Of a stretch of 34,188 nucleotides of DNA, positions 14,361 through 22,310 are shown piece by piece. Source of the stretch: a virus; the IMG/VR virus record IMGVR_UViG_3300036829_000123, positions 1 through 34,188 of that record, one strand, 5' to 3'. Made by a program: the position numbers and the translations under genes. Numbering within the stretch: position 1 is the first letter of the stretch; the number at the start of each line of letters is the position of its first letter. Below the pieces are notes generated by a model, which searched no databases, was not told where the DNA came from, and saw only the letters and a list, made by a program, of their open reading frames with translations.

Positions 14361-15725
14361 CTAGGCGGCTTGTTGTTCGAGCGCCCGTTCCGCCGCCACC
14401 TCGCCCCACGGCCTCTCGCCGGCGGCGAGGATCGCGGTTTTTTTGGTAAAACCCTCCCATCGCTTCACGGCGACGTCGACATAGGCCGGCATCAATTCCA
14501 TCGCCAGCACGCGGCGCGCCAGCATCTCGCCGGCGATGATGGTGGTGCCGGAGCCGGAGAACGGCTCATAGACGTGGTCGCCGGGCTTCGAATTGTTCTT
14601 GATCGGCCGCAGCATGCATTCAATCGGCTTCTGCGTACCATGGCCGGTGTCGCTCTTGCGATGCTCAATTTCCCAGAGCGTCGTTTCCGAGCGTGAGCCC
14701 TGCCAGTGTCCTGTCGCGCCCTTGCGCACCGCATACCAGCACGGCTCATGCTGCCAATGGTAATGCCCGCGCGAAACCACAAAGCGGGTCTTGGCCCAAA
14801 CGATCTGCGAATAGATCTCGAAACGCTCCGACTCCAGCGACGCGGCCACCACGCTCGAATGCAGCGCACCGTGCCACACATAGGCGACGTCGCCGGGAAA
14901 CAGCGCCCAGGCTTCACGCCAGTCGGCGCGACCATCGTTGGCCACCTCGCCGACCGCGCGGCCGCCGAAGTCGCCGAAGTCGCCGAACCCTCCCCCCAAT
15001 TCCGTCGCGCGATTGCGCCAGTCCGGATCGTAGTCAACGCCGTAAGGCGGATCGGTCACCATCAGGTGCGGCTTCGCCAGGCCGAGCAACGCCGCGACAT
15101 GATCGGCACTCGTGCTGTCGCCACACATCAGCCGGTGGTCGCCGAGCAGCCAGATGTCGCCGGGCCGCGAGACGATGGCGCCGCCGGCTGGGCGCCCAGC
15201 GCCGGCGTCCGGGTCGGCGTGACCCTCCCGCGCGACTTCAGGCAGCAATCGGTTCAGCTCGGCGTCGGAGAAGCCGAGCGAAGCAAGCGACGGAATTTCC
15301 GGCATGTTGGCCAGCGCAGCCAGCTCGATCGCGAGCAGCTCTTTGTCCCAGCCGGCGTTTTCGGCAACCTTGTTGTCGGCGATGCAGTAGGCGCGTATCT
15401 GCGCCTCCGACCATCCGCTTGCGACGATGCACGGCACCTCGGCCAGGCCAAGCAGCGCGGCCGCCAGCACGCGGCCATGGCCCGCGATGATGCCGTCCTG
15501 TTCGTCGAGCAGGACCGGAAAGGTCCAGCCGAACGTGGCGATAAGCCCGGCAATCTCCCGCACCTGGCGCTTGCTATGCGTCCGCGCGTTGCGGGCATAG
15601 GGCACTAGCTGCGCCACACGCCGCGCCTCCGGCGTGCACCAGGCCGGCCACGCCTCAACGGGCACCAGCAACGCCGGAGGCGGCAGCACGGCGGCTTTGT
15701 TGGTCTTGCGCGCCTTCGATGCCAT
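14361..15725 (-). CDS. ParB-domain DNA methyltransferase (beta-class, N6-adenine or N4-cytosine)
   Basis: The product is 454 aa. The N-terminal 170 residues are a ParB/Srx-like domain (YARNARTHSKRQVREIAG, DGIIAGHGRVLAA). The C-terminal part is a D12/N6_N4-type methyltransferase with TDPPYGVDY (motif IV, near residue 223) before FSGSGTT (motif I, near residue 387), the order of the beta class. It transfers a methyl group from SAM to adenine or cytosine in a specific site. No restriction enzyme partner is adjacent, only the HNH protein, so protection of phage DNA or gene control is more likely than a full restriction system. No clear Shine-Dalgarno is visible. Confidence 0.9.
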   Translation of the reverse strand: MASKARKTNKAAVLPPPALLVPVEAWPAWCTPEARRVAQLVPYARNARTHSKRQVREIAGLIATFGWTFPVLLDEQDGIIAGHGRVLAAALLGLAEVPCIVASGWSEAQIRAYCIADNKVAENAGWDKELLAIELAALANMPEIPSLASLGFSDAELNRLLPEVAREGHADPDAGAGRPAGGAIVSRPGDIWLLGDHRLMCGDSTSADHVAALLGLAKPHLMVTDPPYGVDYDPDWRNRATELGGGFGDFGDFGGRAVGEVANDGRADWREAWALFPGDVAYVWHGALHSSVVAASLESERFEIYSQIVWAKTRFVVSRGHYHWQHEPCWYAVRKGATGHWQGSRSETTLWEIEHRKSDTGHGTQKPIECMLRPIKNNSKPGDHVYEPFSGSGTTIIAGEMLARRVLAMELMPAYVDVAVKRWEGFTKKTAILAAGERPWGEVAAERALEQQAA

Positions 15726-15730
15726 GCCGT

Positions 15731-15768
15731 GTCAACCGCCGTCACGCGCGGCGTCAACCGCGTCAACC
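15731..15768 (-). promoter_or_regulatory. Three direct GGTTGAC repeats before the methyltransferase gene
   Basis: On the minus strand GGTTGAC occurs at 15762-15768, 15753-15759 and 15731-15737, immediately upstream of ATG 15725. The first two are 9 bp apart. TTGAC is also a -35-like element. The repeats could bind a regulator, possibly the methyltransferase or its ParB domain. This is inferred from position only. Confidence 0.4.
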
Positions 15769-15875
15769 TACTTTGGCGAAGATTCCGCTAGCGAAATCGC
15801 GGGGCAAATCTACCCGCGCACGATTCTGCGCCAGGGGGGACCCGCGAGCCCGTGACCATGGCCCGACCGATGCCA

Positions 15876-15927
15876 AACCGCCGGGACGGCGAACGCTAAG
15901 CACGTTCGGCCGTCCGCTTTGGCGGTT
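15876..15927. other. Long nested hairpin in a 367-bp gap
   Basis: The gap 15726-16092 has no convincing gene. Its main structure is a hairpin: outer AACCGCC (15876-15882) with GGCGGTT (15921-15927), inner GGACGGCGAACG (15884-15895) with CGTTCG-G-CCGTCC (15903-15915, one bulge), loop of 7 (CTAAGCA). It may be a terminator after the upstream regulator gene or a small structured RNA. A smaller palindrome GATCAC-G-GTGATC lies at about 15972-15984. Confidence 0.5.
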
Positions 15928-16092
15928 CACATGGCTTGAGACCTCGTGTTGGGCGGAGTCGAGTTTCAAGTGATCACGGTGATCCCTTGAAGTTCCATCG
16001 AACGCTCGTCCGAAACGCATCGCGGCCGGCGCTGATTCCAGCCCGGCCGCGATTCGACGATGCACAAGAATTGGCGTGAAGCCGTCGGCATG

Positions 16093-17076
16093 TCAAACGA
16101 TCTTCCTGCCAGCACTTCGGACGGCCTGATACAGGAGGGGATTATCGGCATAGCGCGACAGCTCGGCCACGGCATCGCGCGGCGGTCGCTTGCCTTTGCC
16201 TTTGGTTTCAACGCCCATGATGGCGACCAGCGTGTCCAGACACTCGCGCAACCGATCGCCGGTACGGCTGACACCACGCTCGCTGGCCTTGCCCATCATG
16301 GCCGCCACCTGGCCGACCGTCATGCGCTCGCCGAGAACGCGGCGGACCAACGAGGCGCCGACGCACCCGAGCAAACGGTCGATGCGTTCCAGTTCATTGA
16401 TCGCATCGATCTGCCGATCGCTCAACGGGTCGGTAAGCCGGCCGCCATCGACCTTTGCGTTCGAATAGTCGATGCCGCGCGAGCCGCCGATGCTGTGGGC
16501 AACATCGTACAGGTTTTGCCACTTGCGTCCGGCCTGCAGCTGCTCGGCTTCGATCTGGCCGCGCTTTTCCATCTGGCCTATCGGGTCATCGCGCAGGTTC
16601 ACAAGCTTGGCGCGCAACGGCTTCGGCTTGCGGCCGTTCTTGACCTCGAAAGGATCGTCGATCATCATAACGCCGACGTCATCCAGCTCTTTCAGCGAAG
16701 GCTTCGCGCCAATCTGCACGGCGGCCGCAGCGCGTTCGCGCGCCAGCTCGATCCGTGCGAGCTTTTCATCTCGCGATGTTTTGGCGGCGGTCTCGGCCTG
16801 GTTGCGTTCGGCCCGGACTTCCAGCCGCCCGGCAATTTCAACGACGTCCCGCTCGACATTGAACGAGCGCTCGATGTCCGCCGGTTGTGCTTTCGGCACG
16901 CGGCTCAGTCCATCAGACCGCGCACGTTCCGGCGGCATCTCCGACCACGCATAGAACGGCCGCGCATCGTGGCGGCACTTCACCATCACCAGCTCGGTCT
17001 TGGTCCCCTTGTGATGTTCGATCCAGGCATCCCAGCTTTCGGAGCCCGGTTCTATTTCAATCATGGTCCGCGCCAT
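16093..17076 (-). CDS. Possible phage late regulator (DUF6456-like C-terminus)
   Basis: The product is 327 aa from ATG 17076, with GGGGAG just upstream. The N-terminal half is charged and largely helical without a clear family. The C-terminal half (about 205-315) reads LQAGRKWQNLYDVAHSIGG, then DPLSDRQIDAINELERIDRL, LGERMTVGQVAAMMGK and GDRLRECLDTLVAIMG. That pattern resembles the DUF6456/antiterminator-like helix-turn-helix module found in Rhizobiales phages and sigma-like regulators. Its position between the replication genes and the late genes would suit a Q-like late activator. That role is inference; the similarity is by eye. Confidence 0.6.
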   Translation of the reverse strand: MARTMIEIEPGSESWDAWIEHHKGTKTELVMVKCRHDARPFYAWSEMPPERARSDGLSRVPKAQPADIERSFNVERDVVEIAGRLEVRAERNQAETAAKTSRDEKLARIELARERAAAAVQIGAKPSLKELDDVGVMMIDDPFEVKNGRKPKPLRAKLVNLRDDPIGQMEKRGQIEAEQLQAGRKWQNLYDVAHSIGGSRGIDYSNAKVDGGRLTDPLSDRQIDAINELERIDRLLGCVGASLVRRVLGERMTVGQVAAMMGKASERGVSRTGDRLRECLDTLVAIMGVETKGKGKRPPRDAVAELSRYADNPLLYQAVRSAGRKIV

Positions 17077-17223
17077 TGCACTCCCCTGCCAAGGCTAAAG
17101 ATCGATTTTTCATCAACGGGAGACGACCGGGATGGTCGCGGGATAGTTTCGCGATGCCCAAAACCGAACTCTCCCGCAACCAAAACGCAACTGACGCAAG
17201 CACTTTCAGAATTGATCGATTTA

Positions 17224-17391
17224 TAACGGGAGAGTCGGGAGGGTTTTTCTCATGTGCACGCGCTTGCGCTGCGCACACACACGCGCACGCAAGACAACAC
17301 GGCAAAAACCCTCCCAACACTCCCGTTACGTTTTGCCTCAACGACTTAACCCTCCCGTTCGACCATCCCGCCGGGAGGGTTAACCCTCCCG
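17224..17391. repeat. Cluster of GGGAGGGTT inverted repeats (candidate origin or control site)
   Basis: The 17077-17397 gap contains two large inverted repeats. Arms 17224-17248 and 17304-17328 match at 23 of 25 positions (TAACGGGAG...GGGAGGGTTTTT and its complement) around a 55-base loop of GCGCAC-rich sequence. A perfect 20-bp palindrome, CGGGAGGGTTAACCCTCCCG, lies at 17372-17391, with a further half site TTAACCCTCCCG at 17346-17357. Related copies occur inside the primase gene at about 19065-19085 and 19141-19150. The location beside a primase-helicase gene suggests an initiator-binding or replication-origin function; a strong bidirectional terminator is the alternative. Confidence 0.7.
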
Positions 17392-17397
17392 TTTCGC

Positions 17398-20300
17398 CTA
17401 AATCGGCACATCATCGTCGTCATCGCTTCGCGCCCGCGCGCGGGATGGTGGCGCGGTTTCGTCCCCCCCGGCGCTGACCAGCGGCCGTCCCTCGTGGTCG
17501 ATGAAGTCGTTGACGCTCTTGATCAGCTCGATGCCGAGCCAGAAATGCGTCGAGTTTTTGTGGCTGATGAAGCTGCGCTCGCGCATGGCTTTGCCGAAGC
17601 CGGTCGACGTCCACTCGCGCTCGCCGGCAACCTTGCACCAGGCGCAGAACAGCTGATGCAGCGCCGTGGAGCCGACCGCGCCGTCCTCTTTCAACCGGGT
17701 GCATTCGGCCAGGAAGCGGCCGAGCGGATCAGAGTCGACGCGGAACTCCTCGGTCGCCTTGGCGACCTCGTCGGGCAGCCGCAGACCATGGTCCATCCAG
17801 CGCGCCAGGCCCGCCAGCCAGCGATTGAGAATGCCGCTGCCCTCGGCCTTCAGCTTGCGGACCATGTCCTTGTCGCGCTCTAGCGGCGGAATCTTCACGT
17901 TCCACTTCACCAGCGTCATGCGGCGCCACATCCCGCTGTCGGCGTCGCCGCCGCCGATGTTCGGCTTGAAGTTGCCGTTGATGGAAAACTTGAACTCCGG
18001 CTTCAGCATGAAATAGGCGCGGTGCAGCTCGCGCACCGCCATCTCATCGCCGCCGGTCAAATTCTTGATCAGCCCTTCATTGAGCTTCCAGCCCTTTTCC
18101 GGCTCCGACGCCGCCAGGGTGCGCACCCGGCGCAGCATCGCCAGATCCGGCGTGGCCTGGCCGGCCGAGCGCGGCTTGCCCTGGTCGGCGAAAGTCTCGA
18201 TCGGAATCGAGCGGCCGTAGTCGCCGACCAGCGCCAGCCGCACGGCGAGCTCGGTCGACTTGCCGTTCTTGCCGGTGCCGTAGTGAAACACCAGCCGCTG
18301 CTCGCTGGCATCGCCGGTCAGCGAGTAGCCGTTCCAGTCGTCGAGGAAATCGCGCACCGCCGCATCGGGCTGCACCACTTCCATGAAGCGGTCGTAGATC
18401 GGGCATTCCGCCGCCGCGTCGAAGCGAAGCGGCGCGATTTTGGTGATCAGATCGTCCTGGTCGTGCGGCTTCAAGCGAATGTAGCGATTGACCTGGTGCC
18501 ATCGGGCCGGACACGGCTCGTTCCAAGACCGGCGCGCGATCAGCGTGCCGCTCACAATATTGATCGCAAACGGGTCGGCATCGAGCTGGTCGACCTCGAC
18601 CGCGAGATACGGCGCGGCGTGATCGTGCAAGGTCATCTTGGCCTTGGTCTCCGAGGCCCGGCCGAACGACTCGAGCAAATCCGACAGCAAAATCTCGATC
18701 GGATCGTCGTCTTTTTTCTTGCCGGGCTTGGTCTCGATGATCTCGTCCATATCGGCATCGCGAATGGCCTGGGCCTCGTCCTGAATCGCACGCACCACCT
18801 CGTGGCCGGCGGCCACCGCGGCGCCCTGCGCGCCGGTGCGGGTCCAGTGCGTCCCGTTCCACAGCAGCCAGCCGATGGCGTCGCAGAACTTCAGCCGTGA
18901 TTTCTGGCGCTGCACGAAGCGCTCGATCAGCCCCAGCTCGGTCATCGGAAAGAACGCCATCCAGCAATTCCATGCGTCCGGACCATCGCCATACTTGCGC
19001 GGCGGCCCGTCCCATCGCGCGCGGTTGGCGCTTCGCGTCCCCGGCCTCCCGCGTGACCGCTTCTCTCCCGCGCGGGAGGGTTTTTCCGATTCGTCCTGCG
19101 CCGGTGGCGCGCCGGCGGCGGCGAAAGCGGCAGAAGAAAAATCGGGAGGGTCGGCGGGGGAATCCGCCTTCGCCAAGGCTTCGGCGGACAGGGACAATCG
19201 GCCGCCGCCGTTGGCGGCGACGTCGGGCGCCGCGCTATTTGCCGCCCTGTCGGGCGGCAGCGCGGTCGCCATCGCCATCACTTGGTCCGGTGTCAGCGGC
19301 GCCGCCGCTTCCAGCAACGCACACACGGCCGCCGCATCGCGGCTGGCGCGCCAGATATCGTTGTAGTCGCTGCCATCGGGCGCCATGGCGACGGCAACCC
19401 GCCGGCCGGGCTTCTTGAACCTCAGGCAGCCCCGCGCCAGGGCGCAGCGCGTGGTGAAGGGGTCGCTGTCGCCGTCGCCGAGAATGACGATGTAGTCGAC
19501 GGTATCAGGCAATTCAAACGGCGCGGCCGGCGTCTCCGGCCATGGGCCAGGCACGCGCCTGGCGCGGCCGCGCTCATTCTTGAGCGTCGGATGTGGCACG
19601 CTATCCTTGGCCTTACCGCCGATGTTGCCGAGATCGCCCGCACAATAGAAAGCATCGGTGTCCCGCAATTGTCCGGCCGCCTTCAATGCGCAACAGACCG
19701 ACAACACGGTCTCGATGCCCTCGCCGATAAAAACCCGGCGAATGGCAATGCCCGACGTCGACGCCAGCAAAATGACGCCGCCGCTTTTGGATCCCCGCAT
19801 TTTCTTGGCCGGCCGCTCCTCGCCATCGGCGTCAGGCGGCAGCTGCAGCTTGCCTTTCGGCTGGTCCAGGTCGAGCCATGTGATGTGCAGCCCGGAAAAC
19901 TTGCCCGATCGCATGAACGGCGCCAGCATCGCCGGCCCGCGGTGGATGATCTCGGCATCGCGTTTGCCGCTGTCGTAATACGGCATCGCCTCGATGCAGC
20001 GCAGCGCGCCGATCGGCGCGTCTTCCAGCCCGCGCAGCCCCATGTACCGCACCAGGCTCGAGTCCGGCGCGTCCGTCAGCTTCCTGCCGTGTCGCCAGAT
20101 GTCATAGACCGTGCCGCGCTCGCGCTCGCGAAACTCGGCGGACGCCTTGTCCTGCTCGGCCTGCTTTTTCTCGCGTTCCGCCTTGCGGCGATCCGCTTCG
20201 GCCTGGTCGATCTCCTGCGCGCCGCCGAGCCATTCGATCGCTTCGCTGAACGATTTGCCCTCGACCTTGCGCACCAGCTCGATGACGTCGCCGCCGTCCA

Positions 20301-20496
20301 TGCAAACGGCGCACATCCAGCGCGCGTCCGTCGCCTTGAACTTGGTCGCGCCTTTCTTGGCCGTGTCGCGCGAGCACAGCGGGCACGGCCCGACAAAGGC
20401 ATCGCCGCGCTTACGCAAGGTCACCCATTTTGCCGCCACCTCGTGGCAGGGCATCCGGGCTTTCAGATCGTCGAGCGCGGCTTCGCTGATATTCAC
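17398..20496 (-). CDS. Phage P4-type primase-helicase
   Basis: The product is 1032 aa. The N-terminal CHC2-type zinc finger has Cys38, Cys41, Cys62 and Cys65. A coiled, charged segment follows (EADRRKAEREKKQAEQDK), then a Toprim domain with GEGIETVLSVCCALK near residue 255 and YIVILGDGDSDPF near residue 335. An Ala/Pro-rich linker (about 430-510) leads to a D5-type region and an SF3 helicase with Walker A GTGKNGKST near residue 737 and FKFSINGNFKPNIGG sensor region. It primes and unwinds phage DNA at the origin. GTG 20496 overlaps the preceding stop (GTGA). It is the last gene of the coupled early series. Confidence 0.93.
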   Translation of the reverse strand: MNISEAALDDLKARMPCHEVAAKWVTLRKRGDAFVGPCPLCSRDTAKKGATKFKATDARWMCAVCMDGGDVIELVRKVEGKSFSEAIEWLGGAQEIDQAEADRRKAEREKKQAEQDKASAEFRERERGTVYDIWRHGRKLTDAPDSSLVRYMGLRGLEDAPIGALRCIEAMPYYDSGKRDAEIIHRGPAMLAPFMRSGKFSGLHITWLDLDQPKGKLQLPPDADGEERPAKKMRGSKSGGVILLASTSGIAIRRVFIGEGIETVLSVCCALKAAGQLRDTDAFYCAGDLGNIGGKAKDSVPHPTLKNERGRARRVPGPWPETPAAPFELPDTVDYIVILGDGDSDPFTTRCALARGCLRFKKPGRRVAVAMAPDGSDYNDIWRASRDAAAVCALLEAAAPLTPDQVMAMATALPPDRAANSAAPDVAANGGGRLSLSAEALAKADSPADPPDFSSAAFAAAGAPPAQDESEKPSRAGEKRSRGRPGTRSANRARWDGPPRKYGDGPDAWNCWMAFFPMTELGLIERFVQRQKSRLKFCDAIGWLLWNGTHWTRTGAQGAAVAAGHEVVRAIQDEAQAIRDADMDEIIETKPGKKKDDDPIEILLSDLLESFGRASETKAKMTLHDHAAPYLAVEVDQLDADPFAINIVSGTLIARRSWNEPCPARWHQVNRYIRLKPHDQDDLITKIAPLRFDAAAECPIYDRFMEVVQPDAAVRDFLDDWNGYSLTGDASEQRLVFHYGTGKNGKSTELAVRLALVGDYGRSIPIETFADQGKPRSAGQATPDLAMLRRVRTLAASEPEKGWKLNEGLIKNLTGGDEMAVRELHRAYFMLKPEFKFSINGNFKPNIGGGDADSGMWRRMTLVKWNVKIPPLERDKDMVRKLKAEGSGILNRWLAGLARWMDHGLRLPDEVAKATEEFRVDSDPLGRFLAECTRLKEDGAVGSTALHQLFCAWCKVAGEREWTSTGFGKAMRERSFISHKNSTHFWLGIELIKSVNDFIDHEGRPLVSAGGDETAPPSRARARSDDDDDVPI

Positions 20497-21188
20497 GCCG
20501 AGGCCCCTGTAGTAACGGCGCCTTCCTGATCACTTTCGGGCGCGACTCGAGTCGACTCGTCCTCGCTTTGATCCGGTTTTGCCGCGGCATCGGCCGCTGC
20601 CCGCTCGCGCGCGATGTGCCGCAATTCGCCCTTGATGACGGCGCTGCCCGAACAGGCGTCGATCAGGCGCACCAGGCCGACGAACACGGCGACCTCGTGC
20701 GCTGCGACCATGTCGGCCGGCTGCGCCCGCAACTTGTGGCCGGCGGTCTCGGAGGCAGAGATGCAATACATCCGCGCCTGCACCAGCGTGGCCTGCGGCT
20801 GGCCGTCGACGTCGAAGGCCACCGGCGGCATGGTGTAGGTCGTGACCACGCCGTTCTGCTTCAGCCGCAGCACCACGGCCTCGACATCGATCGGGTTGAT
20901 GCTGACAACCTGCTTGACCCTGGCCTGCGAAGCGCGCGGCACCTTGCACAGCCGTTCGGCCTGCCCCGGTGCCAGCGGCTGGTGCGCGGCGTCGTACCAT
21001 TGCCGGACATGCGAGGTCAGCGCGGCCTTGCCGCCATCGGCATCGCCGGCGCCGCGGCGCCAAGCGACATCGCCTTCAAGGCCGGACATCCACTTGCCGG
21101 TCTCGCTGACCATGCCGACCACGTGCACGCCGAGAAAGCCGTACCACAGCCCGCCCTGTTGATGGAATTGCAGCAGCTGGCCGGTCAT
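20493..21188 (-). CDS. Hypothetical protein of early operon
   Basis: The product is 231 aa. Residues 10-40 contain QGGLWYGFLGVHVVGMVSE and a Trp-rich beta stretch. The middle holds EAVVLRLKQNGVVTTYTMPP, and the C-terminus is acidic and Ala-rich (about 190-231), probably disordered. No catalytic motif or known family is recognised. It is coupled on both sides: ATGA at 21188 with the upstream stop and GTGA with the primase start. That tight link to the primase suggests a replication accessory role, but nothing in the sequence proves it. Confidence 0.65.
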   Translation of the reverse strand: MTGQLLQFHQQGGLWYGFLGVHVVGMVSETGKWMSGLEGDVAWRRGAGDADGGKAALTSHVRQWYDAAHQPLAPGQAERLCKVPRASQARVKQVVSINPIDVEAVVLRLKQNGVVTTYTMPPVAFDVDGQPQATLVQARMYCISASETAGHKLRAQPADMVAAHEVAVFVGLVRLIDACSGSAVIKGELRHIARERAAADAAAKPDQSEDESTRVAPESDQEGAVTTGASA

Positions 21189-21448
21189 GCGGCCTCTGCG
21201 GAGCGACCGCGCAGAACGGCACGGATCAGATGCCAGCCGAAATCGGTTGGCTTGAAGAAAGGCCCGCGCGCGCCTTCACCGGGAATATGACGATACCAAA
21301 TCTCGATCAGCTCGCGCCGCCAGAGCGGCACCATCGCCTCGCGCTGATCTCGCGTAAGCCCCACAGCCTTGCCTGTGGCGCAGCAGATCGCGAGGTGTTT
21401 CAACGTCGCGATCTGCCTGTTGCTGAGGCGGGGCTTGCTCAGAGACAT
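21185..21448 (-). CDS. Small hypothetical protein of early operon
   Basis: The product is 87 aa from ATG 21448 (MSLSKPRLSNRQIATLKHLA). The frame is open further upstream, but this start overlaps the previous gene's stop (ATGTCTCTGA), as for other neighbours. The sequence has a helical N-terminus with ALKHLAICCATGKAVGL-like content and a basic middle with PLWRRELIEIWYRHI. It resembles a small winged-helix shape, but no family is recognised. Confidence 0.6.
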   Translation of the reverse strand: MSLSKPRLSNRQIATLKHLAICCATGKAVGLTRDQREAMVPLWRRELIEIWYRHIPGEGARGPFFKPTDFGWHLIRAVLRGRSAEAA

Positions 21449-21951
21449 TCTCCGATCACTTCCCGCTTGAGTGCGCCGATCTTGTCGTCTTGTTCCTGCA
21501 CATCGCCTATCAGCGCCACGATCCACCAGCGTTCGCCTTTCCATTTCGGCGGAACAAATGTGGCGTGCAGGGCTCGGTGAGTGCAGATTTTCAGCGGTCC
21601 ATCGACCACCTCGAGCGTGCCTGGCTTAACCGGCAAACCGGTGCCCCCATTGCACGCGCGACCTTTCTCATCCGACCGCCAGAAAGCGATCGTCGCCCCT
21701 TCTTTCTGAAGCTCGCGCAAGCGAGCTTGCATGGAGTCAGGCCACTTCCGTGCGAAGCACGGAATGGTGGCCTGCCAATATTCTTTCGAGCCGTAGCCGT
21801 AGCCGTCGCCGTCGCCGGAGCCGTAGCCGTAGCCGTAGCCGTAGCCGTAGCCGTAGCCGGAGCCGTAGCCGTAGCCGTCGCCGTAGCCGTCGCCGGAGAG
21901 CAACGAGTGCGGGACTTCGCCCCGCACGAGTCGTGCTTCAGTCAGCGCCAT
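21439..21951 (-). CDS. Protein with long Gly-Tyr/Gly-Asp/Gly-Ser repeat
   Basis: The product is 170 aa from ATG 21951 (MALTEARLVRGEVP), which overlaps the DUF6948 stop. Residues about 20-55 are 18 tandem dipeptides GY, GD or GS coded by a hexanucleotide array. A globular C-terminal domain follows, starting KEYWQATIPCFA and including ATIAFWRSDEKGRACNGG, GPLKICTHRALHATFVPP and WWIVALIGDVQEQDDKIGAL. Proteins with a G(D/Y/S) tract before an 'EYW.A.IP' domain occur in other actinobacterial and proteobacterial genomes, as I recall. The role is unknown. Confidence 0.7.
   Translation of the reverse strand: MALTEARLVRGEVPHSLLSGDGYGDGYGYGSGYGYGYGYGYGYGSGDGDGYGYGSKEYWQATIPCFARKWPDSMQARLRELQKEGATIAFWRSDEKGRACNGGTGLPVKPGTLEVVDGPLKICTHRALHATFVPPKWKGERWWIVALIGDVQEQDDKIGALKREVIGECL
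21790..21896. repeat. Hexanucleotide microsatellite (18 units) inside a gene
   Basis: On the plus strand, GCCGTA, GCCGTC and GCCGGA units are repeated about 18 times without interruption. The 6-base unit encodes dipeptides on the minus strand, so gain or loss of units keeps the reading frame and only changes tract length. Confidence 0.92.
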
Positions 21952-22256
21952 GGCGCTGACTCCCAAGCAGCCACAGCAGCGGTCGTGCACTCAGCAACCG
22001 ATGTGATGTCGCGCAGTTCGATAACGGCGGCCGGCCCGACGCGGGCGCCCTTGACCGGCCCCATGTTGGCGAGGCCCATGAAGCCCTTGTTCTCAGTCGG
22101 CCAAAACAGGCAGTTCCGGGCGGCGCGGAGTTTGATCACCGCACCCGACGTATCGATCGTATAGCCAAAGAAAACACCGCGATGGGCTGTAGTCACCAGC
22201 ACAGCACGTTCGGCATTATCGCCTTCAGATTTTTTACGGTTCGGATGGTTCGTCAT
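21942..22256 (-). CDS. DUF6948-domain protein
   Basis: The product is 104 aa from ATG 22256, preceded by CAGGAGAGAGG. The sequence RAVLVTTAHRGVFFGYTIDT, RAARNCLFWPTENKGFMGLA, GPVKGARVGPAAVIELRDIT and ECTTAAVAAWESAPW fits DUF6948, a small beta-rich phage domain family of unknown function. It is followed in overlap by the Gly-Tyr repeat protein, a neighbour pair I associate with this family in other phages. It begins a coupled block that ends with the primase. Confidence 0.8.
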   Translation of the reverse strand: MTNHPNRKKSEGDNAERAVLVTTAHRGVFFGYTIDTSGAVIKLRAARNCLFWPTENKGFMGLANMGPVKGARVGPAAVIELRDITSVAECTTAAVAAWESAPWR

Positions 22257-22310
22257 TTGCCTCTCTCCTGCCCCTGAAAATCGCCGAGGCGCACGAACGC
22301 ACAAAAAACG

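Noticed and set aside
14361-15725. Complete restriction-modification system
   Set aside because: Only the methyltransferase is clear; the adjacent HNH protein is small and resembles free-standing phage HNH nucleases, so a restriction partner is not supported.
15763-16065. Open frame of 100 codons on the minus strand in the 367-bp gap
   Set aside because: It has no ribosome site or motif, and it runs through the strong hairpin at 15876-15927; more likely non-coding.
21790-21896. Possible CRISPR array
   Set aside because: The repeat unit is only six bases with no spacers; it is a microsatellite inside a gene.
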